This document shows positions 58,240 to 64,000 of a stretch of DNA of 64,000 nucleotides, piece by piece (position 1 is the stretch's first letter; each line of letters opens with the position of its first letter). A model generated the notes under the pieces. It had not been told where the DNA came from, made no database searches, and saw only the letters and a list, made by a program, of their open reading frames with translations. The DNA is taken from assembly GCA_016207165.1 (NCBI GenBank), contig JACQQD010000003.1, positions 47,343-111,342 of the forward strand, in the 5' to 3' direction. This stretch comes from Microcaldota archaeon. Its GTDB lineage: Archaea > Micrarchaeota > Micrarchaeia > Norongarragalinales > Norongarragalinaceae. The position numbers were made by a program, and so were the translations under genes.

Positions 58240-58913
58240 TGGAAAACACTAATAGTCTAAAACACGTGTTTGTTATTCCCGATGGAAACAGACGCTGGGC
58301 GAGAGAGAACAAAAAGACATACAAAGAGGTCTACGAGAAGGTCGCCATGGAAATTACGCCGAACTTAATTGAAGAGGTCTTACTAAAACAGGGAGTTCAA
58401 GAACTAACAATATTCATGCTTTCACGAAGTAACTTGATAAAACGAAGTCTTGACGAAGTACTACCTATTCTAAAGGCCCAAGAAAGACTATACGGCTGGA
58501 TTTCAGAAAATAAGGTGATGCAGAAATCGGGGGCTAGTTTTAAAGTAATTGGAGACAAGACGCTCCTGCCAAGATCATACTTAGATGCCTGTGAGAGATT
58601 AGAAAAAATTAACCATGGGAAAAAAAAGTGTAATTTTCTGGTCGGATACGATGCTGAATGGGAGCTACTCCAAGCAGTCAAAAAAATCGAGAGAATCGAA
58701 AGCGCAGACATTGTAAAAGAGCTAGCTCTAAACTCTGAAATTGATTTAATGATTAGAACGGGATTTGAGCACAGAATTTCGGGCGGCCCACTAATACAGC
58801 TGAAATTTGCAGAGTTAGTTTTCTGTGATTTTCACTACCCAGAATTGACTCGGAAAAAAATTCAGGAGATAATTAAACAATACGGAAAAAAGGAAAGGCG
58901 ATTCGGAAGATGA
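58239..58913 (+). CDS. Divergent cis-prenyltransferase (UppS/Rer2-like)
   Basis: A 224-residue protein with the first motif HVFVIPDGNRRWAREN (catalytic Asp kept) and the last DLMIRTGFEHRISGGPLIQ with the RxxxR-S positions. FAELVFCDFHYPELT supplies the terminal motif. The middle is altered: the GHKAG segment is absent (KTYKEVYEKVA instead), and the FSxENW motif reads MLSRSNLIK. It may make an unusual prenyl product, or bind prenyl diphosphates without elongation. Its place between a KaiC switch and a V4R sensor is odd for a lipid-carrier enzyme. ATG 58239 overlaps the KaiC stop. Confidence 0.85.
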   Translation: MENTNSLKHVFVIPDGNRRWARENKKTYKEVYEKVAMEITPNLIEEVLLKQGVQELTIFMLSRSNLIKRSLDEVLPILKAQERLYGWISENKVMQKSGASFKVIGDKTLLPRSYLDACERLEKINHGKKKCNFLVGYDAEWELLQAVKKIERIESADIVKELALNSEIDLMIRTGFEHRISGGPLIQLKFAELVFCDFHYPELTRKKIQEIIKQYGKKERRFGR

Positions 58914-59476
58914 TGGAATTTCTACAAAAACTATTAATGATGCGGCAGTTCCAAATGGGTAAAGGCAGAACGACAATACTGGGTCAGAGAGTGCTACTGG
59001 GACCAGTAGAAATACTCGTACCGGCAACACAATTAGCAATAGACCAACCATTAGAAGGGGCAAAAATATACGAAAAGGTTAGAACAACATTTAATGAGGG
59101 TTGGTCGGAAGCAGTAAGAAAAATGTACGGTATAAAGTCTCAAGACTATTTTAAATTCTTAATAGATATGTCAAATCTCGGAGGGTGGGGCGATGGCAAG
59201 TTAATCGAATTCGAACCAGCCACACTCGAAGGTAAATTCATTAACTACAATACGGCAATGGCAGAGTATTTCAAAGGAAAAACAAGCAGACCAGTAGACC
59301 ATATTTGGAGAGGATTGGCCGCAGGGGGGCTTACTAAAGCTTTTAAGACAGAAATAGACTGGTTTGAAACTAAATGCATCGCATGCGGCGAAGATAGATG
59401 CGAATACATTTTTAAACCAAGAAAAAAATTCGAGGAAAATAGAATAAAAGAAATAGAATACCAAATACCAATATAA
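58910..59476 (+). CDS. V4R-domain sensor protein
   Basis: A 188-residue protein. The C-terminal half matches V4R (4-vinyl reductase-like): GLAAGGLTKAFKTEIDWFET, then C156, C159 and C164 in KCIACGEDRCEYIF. The N-terminal ~85 residues (ILGQRVLLGPVEILVPATQ; AKIYEKVRTTFNEGWSEAV) are typical of the region before V4R. These domains bind small hydrophobic ligands, with zinc at the cysteines. ATG 58910 overlaps the prenyltransferase stop by 4 nt, so the three proteins are made together. Confidence 0.85.
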   Translation: MMEFLQKLLMMRQFQMGKGRTTILGQRVLLGPVEILVPATQLAIDQPLEGAKIYEKVRTTFNEGWSEAVRKMYGIKSQDYFKFLIDMSNLGGWGDGKLIEFEPATLEGKFINYNTAMAEYFKGKTSRPVDHIWRGLAAGGLTKAFKTEIDWFETKCIACGEDRCEYIFKPRKKFEENRIKEIEYQIPI

Positions 59477-59478
59477 CG

Positions 59479-60027
59479 CTAGAACTGAAGCGGCAGAGGT
59501 TGATTCGGGAAACTTGAGGAAATTGGCGACCAATAATTGAAAAAGGCACGCGACAGCTTTTGCCAATTATGATTACGATGCGCTAGGCGAATTTCGAAAA
59601 ACATAGTGAAAGTAGACCTAGCAACTAAGATTGGCCTAAACAGACCAAATTTGAAGTAATGTTCAAGTAGCAAATTTAGTAAAATGCTAAACAAATTAGA
59701 ATGGCGATATGCTCGAATCCAGCCCACACGGAATTGCACAGATGCAGTTTCCTGACCTAACAAGTTATGTGCCGAGACAAATTCGTTTTTGATTTTAGAA
59801 TAGTAATAATCTTCCCGCGTTGAATCACCAGACAACTGGCAATTTCTAGCTAAATCTGCATATTGAAAAGTTTTCAAGACGTGTCTCGAAGCACCGACGG
59901 CTTTTTTTCTTGGAAAGCCTAATATAACTAAAAAGGAAACGCAACACGCTAACAACTCAGGCCACTTTTTTTCGTCATGAAACCTCCAAAGATTGGAATG
60001 CAATTTTCCGATTTGAAATAATTTCAT
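59479..60027 (-). CDS. Hypothetical protein, 182 aa, AT-rich
   Basis: Unrecognised. It has alternating helices and aromatic residues (KWPELLACCVSFLVILGFPR; LFSILLNLLLEHYFKFGLF). Two weakly hydrophobic stretches could be amphipathic helices rather than membrane segments. It begins 9 nt after the second KaiC-like gene, so it is its operon partner, and ends 2 nt from the convergent V4R stop. Base composition matches the foreign three-gene operon, not the KaiC gene upstream. Confidence 0.55.
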   Translation of the reverse strand: MKLFQIGKLHSNLWRFHDEKKWPELLACCVSFLVILGFPRKKAVGASRHVLKTFQYADLARNCQLSGDSTREDYYYSKIKNEFVSAHNLLGQETASVQFRVGWIRAYRHSNLFSILLNLLLEHYFKFGLFRPILVARSTFTMFFEIRLAHRNHNWQKLSRAFFNYWSPISSSFPNQPLPLQF

Positions 60028-60036
60028 AAAAAGAGC

Positions 60037-60783
60037 CTAACCAAACCCACTAACTTTCTTTACGTGCAAGCCCTGTTCCGTGATGTCAAAAGGATGCGTT
60101 TCCAAGCTGTGCTTGGTGCCCCGCATTTTTCGGACGTAGAGGGTGCGGGCGGCCTGCTGACCCATGCTTAAGAAGTTCAATAGAACCACGCCATCCGCGA
60201 CGTATTCTTCGACGCCGTATTTGGAGAACTTGACGGGTTCGTCTCCACTGGCTTCCGGCAATTCCGTGGTGACGATGGAACTCATGCCGGATTTGGTGAG
60301 GACTTGGCTGACGCGGAGGATGGCTCGCCGGATTTCGTTCTCGTTTTCCAGTTGGAAGCCCAAGGCGGGAATGGAGTCAATCACGAGGCGTTTGGCGCCG
60401 ATGCGCCGCGCAATGCCTAAAACGTCGGTTAAGACGCGGTTCACGTCCAACTGGTTGGCGGCCAAGGCGTGGTGTTCGCTTGAAGGAGTTCCGGCGCGGG
60501 CGGAGGCGCCGTCCACGATGGCAAACAAGTTGTGGCGTTCCAACTCTTGGAGGTTCCATCCGAAGCGAAGCATGTCGGAGCGGATGTTCTCCGGGGATTC
60601 GTCGAACGTCACGAAGACGCCGGGTTCCTGGTGCTGGGTCACGCCGTTGTAGAGGAATTGCATGGAGAAGATGCTTTTGCCGGTGCCGCATGCCCCAGCA
60701 ACAAGCATGGTGCGGTTCTTGGGGAAACCGCCTTCAATGAGGTCGTCAAGGCCCGGAATGCCGGTGGGCGCGCGTTCAACCAT
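60037..60783 (-). CDS. KaiC-like RecA-superfamily ATPase (second copy)
   Basis: A 248-residue single-domain ATPase: PTGIPGLDDLIEGGFPKNRT, Walker A GACGTGKS (30-37), PGVFVTFDESPENIRSDMLR and RLVIDSIPALG. It ends with IVTTELPEASGDEP and ADGVVLLNF, the KaiC-like core. Composition is GC-rich like the host, unlike the copy at 57478. ATG 60783 is about 29 nt from AGATTTAAG (reverse strand, centred 60812), giving a leaderless start. It probably acts as a signalling switch. Confidence 0.88.
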   Translation of the reverse strand: MVERAPTGIPGLDDLIEGGFPKNRTMLVAGACGTGKSIFSMQFLYNGVTQHQEPGVFVTFDESPENIRSDMLRFGWNLQELERHNLFAIVDGASARAGTPSSEHHALAANQLDVNRVLTDVLGIARRIGAKRLVIDSIPALGFQLENENEIRRAILRVSQVLTKSGMSSIVTTELPEASGDEPVKFSKYGVEEYVADGVVLLNFLSMGQQAARTLYVRKMRGTKHSLETHPFDITEQGLHVKKVSGFG

Positions 60784-60810
60784 ACGGGGAAAGGAACGAG
60801 GGCCAAGCGC

Positions 60811-61512
60811 TTAAATCTTTTGGTTTAGCGCCTTGGAAAGGCCTTGGAACAGGTTTTCGTGCGTCAAGGAAAGCCACCCGTTTTTGCGGCAGGCGCGCTT
60901 GAGGCCGGGGCCGGCATTAAGCGCTATGGGTAATCCGACTTGTTCCATCATTTGTTCGTCCAAGACCATGTCACCAAAGCACAGGCTTTCATGCAAATCG
61001 ATTCCGTGGTGGTGTGCGTACGTCAAAACAGCCCACTTTTTTTGTGCGGGGTCCGTCAAGTTGTGCACGATTCGGCCAGTAAAGCGGCCGTTCTTGGTTT
61101 TCAGGCGGGTTCCGTAGGCGGCGGCAAAGCCCAGGGATTCGGTGAAGGGTTCCACCACGTCTTGAAAGGCGCCGGACACGGCCACCAACCTAAAGTGTTT
61201 CTTCTTCAGTATGGAAAGCAGTTTTTTGGTGTACGGATAAAAATTCGCGTGCTCGGATTGCAGGAACAACTGGTTCAGGGCCTTGAATTTCCGGACTTGA
61301 GTGCCTTTCAGGGAAGAAACGATAAGGGAAACGAGTTTCTGGGTGGTTTCAAGCTCGGTCAAGTGGTGTTTCTTGTGTTCCGAGTGGATGCGGTGCATGG
61401 CGGCCAATTGGCGGGCGTTGAACACGCCGTGTTCGGCTAGGAAATGCAGGTACTTGGGAATCGTGTTTTCCTGGAGAAGCGTGCCGGTCACGTCAAAGAA
61501 AGCGGCTTTCAT
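60811..61512 (-). CDS. HAD-superfamily phosphatase-like protein (SerB-like fold)
   Basis: A 233-residue HAD-IB-type protein. It opens AAFFDVTGTLLQENTIPKYL (nucleophile Asp7), then LVAVSGAFQDVVEPFTE (motif II Ser), KWAVLTYAHHHGID (motif III Lys) and CFGDMVLDEQMMEQVG (acidic motif IV). The second motif I Asp, normally the acid/base in DxDGT phosphatases, is Thr9. That suggests a different mechanism or loss of activity. It is the gene upstream of the second KaiC-like gene on the same strand. Confidence 0.8.
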   Translation of the reverse strand: MKAAFFDVTGTLLQENTIPKYLHFLAEHGVFNARQLAAMHRIHSEHKKHHLTELETTQKLVSLIVSSLKGTQVRKFKALNQLFLQSEHANFYPYTKKLLSILKKKHFRLVAVSGAFQDVVEPFTESLGFAAAYGTRLKTKNGRFTGRIVHNLTDPAQKKWAVLTYAHHHGIDLHESLCFGDMVLDEQMMEQVGLPIALNAGPGLKRACRKNGWLSLTHENLFQGLSKALNQKI

Positions 61513-61553
61513 GGGTGAGTTGAACGAAAAAGAGGTATTTCAAGCCAGTGGGT

Positions 61554-61892
61554 CTAAACGGGTTCAATGACGATTTTGTGGCCGAGCTTGGTGACTTTGA
61601 CTTCGTCGCCGGCTTTTAGCTTCAGTTGGCGTTCCAAATCAGAGGGAATGCGGAAGACCAGGGAGTTTCCGACTTCCGAGAGCGTGCGGTACAACGTCAA
61701 AGGCTCCGGCCAAACACCCAAACGCCGCGCCAATTCAATGGTGCGCTGGGACTCCTTTTCAAAAGGAAACTCTTGACCGCAATTCGAACAGCGCTCGCCT
61801 TTCTCCACGAAAACGTAGCCGCCGATTTCAGACACGATGTTGTCGGTTTTTCCCAGTCGGCCCGTGTTGCAGGCCGGGCATTTTTTGGTCAT
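61554..61892 (-). CDS. Zinc-ribbon (YgiT-type) plus AbrB-domain protein
   Basis: A 112-residue protein: an N-terminal Cys4 ribbon (KKCPACNTGRLGK and ERCSNCGQEFPFE), a helical linker (RTIELARRLGVWPE) and a C-terminal AbrB barrel (NSLVFRIPSDLERQLKLKAG, then KVTKLGHKIVIEP). It is the intact version of the architecture seen at 25342 and, broken, at 53802. Such proteins bind operators and may be antitoxins, but no toxin gene is adjacent here. Confidence 0.85.
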   Translation of the reverse strand: MTKKCPACNTGRLGKTDNIVSEIGGYVFVEKGERCSNCGQEFPFEKESQRTIELARRLGVWPEPLTLYRTLSEVGNSLVFRIPSDLERQLKLKAGDEVKVTKLGHKIVIEPV

Positions 61893-61962
61893 TTTCAGTC
61901 AATTTCGGGGATAACGAGTGAATTTCATCCGTGATAAAGATTGGGCAGAACAAGTAGAAAAA

Positions 61963-62016
61963 GAAGGGGGGAGGGTCAGGAGGAGCGTGAAACTGGGGAG
62001 GGGGTGCACCCCCTCC
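61963..62016 (-). terminator. 20-bp perfect palindrome and pyrimidine tract
   Basis: GGAGGGGGTG-CACCCCCTCC (61997-62016) is a perfect 20-bp palindrome that can form a GC-only hairpin. On the reverse strand it is followed within 35 nt by a pyrimidine tract ending CTTCTTTTTCTAC. It lies downstream of the leftward membrane-protein/prs operon and is most simply a terminator. The remaining bases of 61893-62094 show only a TATA-like TCTTTATCA (reverse strand, about 61939) for the Zn-ribbon/AbrB gene. Confidence 0.55.
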
Positions 62017-62094
62017 GCGGTTCCGGTTGACCTTTTTTCTACCCAACGTCTTTAACGGGTTTTTGTGAAGGGTGAAGCGGTGGAAAAGCGGGCC

Positions 62095-62631
62095 TTAAGC
62101 GTTCGGGTTTTCGCGCGCCTTCTCTGGGGAAGTGGCCTTCCCTCCTTGCATGGAAACCCGCCCGCTTTTCCTCCCTTTTTCCAACGCCACCTGACCGCCC
62201 AAATACCCGAAGTCAAACGATACCACGGCCAAAACGGGTGTGAAGGAACCCGAAGCAAACGAGGTCAAAAGCGCGGCGGCAGGCAGAAATGGTCTTGGAT
62301 AAAGAAAGTCGACGTGGATTTTCTCGTCGGCCAAGGCGGCCAGCAAACAGAGGAACCCAAAAACAAGCGGGAAAACGGGAACGCCGAAGTAAAGCGCGAC
62401 CACCCCAAACGCGGCGACGCCCAGCACGTGGGAAAGCGAATCGATTTTTCCGGCCAACGCGTTGGCCAAAACCGCGGGAAGAAAGACCAACGCCACCAGA
62501 GCGTCGTGGGTTACCAAATAACCCAAAAGCATGCCGTAGCCCAAAGCCGTCAAATAAGAGAGGGGGTGGTGCAGGGAGTCCGTTAGCTTGGTCAAAAAAC
62601 CCGCGACAAGCGCGCCCAGGAAAACGAACAT
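62095..62631 (-). CDS. Hypothetical membrane protein, 178 aa
   Basis: Five or six hydrophobic segments cover residues ~1-145 (MFVFLGALVAGFLTKLTDSL; YGMLLGYLVTHDALVALVFL; VLGVAAFGVVALYFGVPVF), followed by a charged tail rich in Lys and Gly. Asp/His residues in the loops (KLTDSLHHP) recur in small archaeal membrane proteins of unknown function. It starts 3 nt after prs on the same strand and is probably co-transcribed. Confidence 0.65.
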   Translation of the reverse strand: MFVFLGALVAGFLTKLTDSLHHPLSYLTALGYGMLLGYLVTHDALVALVFLPAVLANALAGKIDSLSHVLGVAAFGVVALYFGVPVFPLVFGFLCLLAALADEKIHVDFLYPRPFLPAAALLTSFASGSFTPVLAVVSFDFGYLGGQVALEKGRKSGRVSMQGGKATSPEKARENPNA

Positions 62632-62634
62632 GGA

Positions 62635-63576
62635 TTAGTCCACGTACGGCGAAATGGAGGAACTGTTCTGGATGGCGTCAATGACTTTGGCTAGGGTGGG
62701 CGCAATGGGGCACACCGCAATCTTCTTTGATTTTTTGACGGGAATGGTGTCCGTGACGAACAACCGATCCAAGGCGTCGGAGTCCTCGATTTTGGATACC
62801 GCGTCGCCGGACAAAACCGCGTGGGTGGCGTAGGCGGACACGCTCTTCGCGCCGGCGTCCAAAAGCGCCTGCGCGCCGTTAAGCAGGGAGCCGCCGGTGT
62901 CCACCATGTCATCCACCATGATGCACATTTTTCCTTCGACGTCGCCGACCACGTGCGTGACTTTGACTTGGCCGGGCTTGGGCCGGCGTTTGTGGATGAT
63001 GGCCAAAGGCGCGTTGAGGCGTTGGACGAAATCTTGGGCTCTTTTCACGCCTCCCGCGTCAGGCGAGACGACGACGAAGTCATCGGATTTGAAGGACAGC
63101 GTTTTTTTCAGGAAATCCGAGGCCAACCGCGTGGTGCTCAAGTTGTCAAAGGGGATGCCGAAAAAGCCTTGGGCTTTCGCGGAGTGAATGTCCACCGAAA
63201 CGACGTTGGTCACTCCAACGGCTTGAAGCAAGTCCGCCACGACGCGGGCGGAAATGGGTTCGCGGGGCGCCATCTGGTAATCCTGCCTTCCGTAGCCATA
63301 GTAGGGCATGACGGCAATGATTTTCTCGGCGGAAGAGCGCCGAAGCGCGTCGGCCATCAACAGCAACTCCATCAAGTTGTTGTTGACCGGCGCGCAGGTG
63401 GACTGGAGGATGAATGCTTTTTGACCCCGGACGGTTTTCTGGACTTGCACGCGGGTCTCGCCGTCGTTAAACGTGGTGACGTTGGCGGGCGAAACCTCGG
63501 TTTTCAGGAGTTGGGCGACGTCTTTCGCCAAGGAGGGATTCGAGTTGCCGGTAAAGAGAATCGGTTTTTGGCCCAT
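62635..63576 (-). CDS. prs: Ribose-phosphate pyrophosphokinase (PRPP synthetase)
   Basis: A 313-residue enzyme with all PRPP synthetase landmarks: ILFTGNSNPSLAKDVAQLL, TTFNDGETRV, MPYYGYGRQDYQMAPREPIS (catalytic loop), VVSVDIHSAKAQGFF, VVVSPDAGGVKRA and the PRPP-binding CIMVDDMVDTGGSL. It makes PRPP from ribose-5-phosphate and ATP for nucleotide and amino-acid synthesis. ATG 63576 is leaderless: CATTTAAATC (reverse strand, centred 63601) lies about 26 nt upstream. Confidence 0.95.
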   Translation of the reverse strand: MGQKPILFTGNSNPSLAKDVAQLLKTEVSPANVTTFNDGETRVQVQKTVRGQKAFILQSTCAPVNNNLMELLLMADALRRSSAEKIIAVMPYYGYGRQDYQMAPREPISARVVADLLQAVGVTNVVSVDIHSAKAQGFFGIPFDNLSTTRLASDFLKKTLSFKSDDFVVVSPDAGGVKRAQDFVQRLNAPLAIIHKRRPKPGQVKVTHVVGDVEGKMCIMVDDMVDTGGSLLNGAQALLDAGAKSVSAYATHAVLSGDAVSKIEDSDALDRLFVTDTIPVKKSKKIAVCPIAPTLAKVIDAIQNSSSISPYVD

Positions 63577-63627
63577 ACTACTTAATGGCGATTCCAGATT
63601 TAAATGGGTTCCCGCCAAAAAGACAGG

Positions 63628-63828
63628 TCAGACCCGAGCCAATGGTTGTAACGCTTCATGAATTTTGCGCTTAACTTCGGAACGCGTCACCGCATTTTTC
63701 GGAAGGGTAAGCCGAACACCCAACTCGGGATTCATTGCGACGCCTAATCCACGGTATCCCCCACCGCGACGCCAAGAAGTGGCAATTTCGACACGCCAAC
63801 CATTCTGATAAAAGAAAGTACGCCGCAT
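63628..63828 (-). CDS. Hypothetical small basic protein, 66 aa
   Basis: A small Arg-rich protein (RRTFFYQNGWRVEIATSWRR; VTRSEVKRKIHEALQPLARV). It could bind nucleic acid, but no family is recognised. ATG 63828 is chosen over the position two codons upstream. It starts 6 nt after the radA stop on the same strand and may be the end of that operon. Confidence 0.5.
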   Translation of the reverse strand: MRRTFFYQNGWRVEIATSWRRGGGYRGLGVAMNPELGVRLTLPKNAVTRSEVKRKIHEALQPLARV

Positions 63829-63834
63829 GAACAA

Positions 63835-64000
63835 TCAATCCCGCACGCCTTCGGGGGTGACGCGGAAAACGATTTCGCCGTCCGGGAGGTTGGGCGAATC
63901 CACGAGCTTCATGATGCGGCGGTCCTCCTTGCTTCTCCTCACGTACAACCGGTACGTGGACGTGTGCGCCAGCACGTGGCCGCCGATTGGCGCTGTGGGG
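63835..64000 (-). CDS. radA: RadA recombinase, C-terminal end only
   Basis: The reverse-strand frame running off the right edge reads PIGGHVLAHTSTYRLYVRRS, then EDRRIMKLVDSPNLPDGE and FRVTPEGVRD before TGA. This is the end of archaeal RadA, including the P-x-G-G-H of the L2 region and the conserved final strand. RadA is the archaeal RAD51/RecA strand-exchange protein. The rest lies beyond the window. Confidence 0.92.
   Translation of the reverse strand, partial: PTAPIGGHVLAHTSTYRLYVRRSKEDRRIMKLVDSPNLPDGEIVFRVTPEGVRD

Noticed and set aside
61893-62094. Replication origin at the palindrome region
   Set aside because: No repeated ORB-like boxes and no adjacent cdc6/orc1 gene; the gap looks like a terminator plus promoter.

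Overview
The window is archaeal chromosome. It carries ribosomal proteins L10/L12, L11 and L21e, RNA polymerase subunit F, a TBP-type factor, archaeal DnaG, both clamp-loader subunits, a Cdc48 AAA ATPase, Hjc, RadA, AMP phosphorylase, an ADP-dependent sugar kinase and KaiC-like ATPases. Many genes start about 27 nt after an AT-rich TATA box, so leaderless transcripts look common. The gene set, pilin-like proteins with class III (QxSxE) signals, small or split versions of core proteins and many lineage-specific small ORFs suggest a DPANN-type archaeon, perhaps Diapherotrites- or Micrarchaeota-like. That placement is inference, not a measured phylogeny.

Layout. 1-7031: end of L10, L12, a metallo-hydrolase/SecB-like operon, endonuclease IV, a DsbA-like protein and an ADP-dependent kinase. 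7047-10998: a sulfur amino-acid run of SerK-like serine kinase, cysteine synthase/CBS, cystathionine gamma-enzyme and CysRS. 10995-24899: AlaRS, AMP phosphorylase, L11, a one-repeat TBP, then L21e-rpoF-DUF655-rsmA, the CBS/Toprim/dnaG operon, AsnRS and Pth2. 24896-35514: Hjc, a Zn-ribbon/AbrB gene behind a decayed toxin, RfcL, a six-gene pilin-like operon, an S2P protease, Cdc48, RfcS and YbjQ. 35533-48384: a TolB/GH114 lipoprotein, glycosyltransferase, a MiaB remnant, TopA, LysE, an NFACT-R protein, DUF475 and a thioredoxin/CcdA/DipZ-like redox set. 48381-53690: a full SUF operon (regulator-sufC-B-D-S-U, reading leftwards).

53800-61900 is the accessory part: Zn-ribbon/AbrB proteins, two V4R-domain proteins, a RelE-type toxin-antitoxin pair, two paralogous winged-helix regulators, and an AT-rich three-gene operon (KaiC-like ATPase, divergent cis-prenyltransferase, V4R sensor) next to a second KaiC-like gene. 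A promoter signature (TATA box, 5-7 nt, then GTTGATTTTTT) recurs at four intergenic sites and links this region to the distant pilin-like operon. The window ends with prs and the C-terminus of radA.

The strongest candidates for something new are: (1) the KaiC / prenyltransferase-like / V4R cassette with its promoter signature and winged-helix neighbours; (2) the single-repeat TBP, in a window where several divergent gene pairs appear to share one central TATA box; (3) decay events: a DUF4258-type toxin with two lesions beside an intact antitoxin, a frameshifted Zn-ribbon/AbrB gene and a MiaB gene reduced to its two ends. No tRNA, rRNA, CRISPR array or insertion sequence was recognised.
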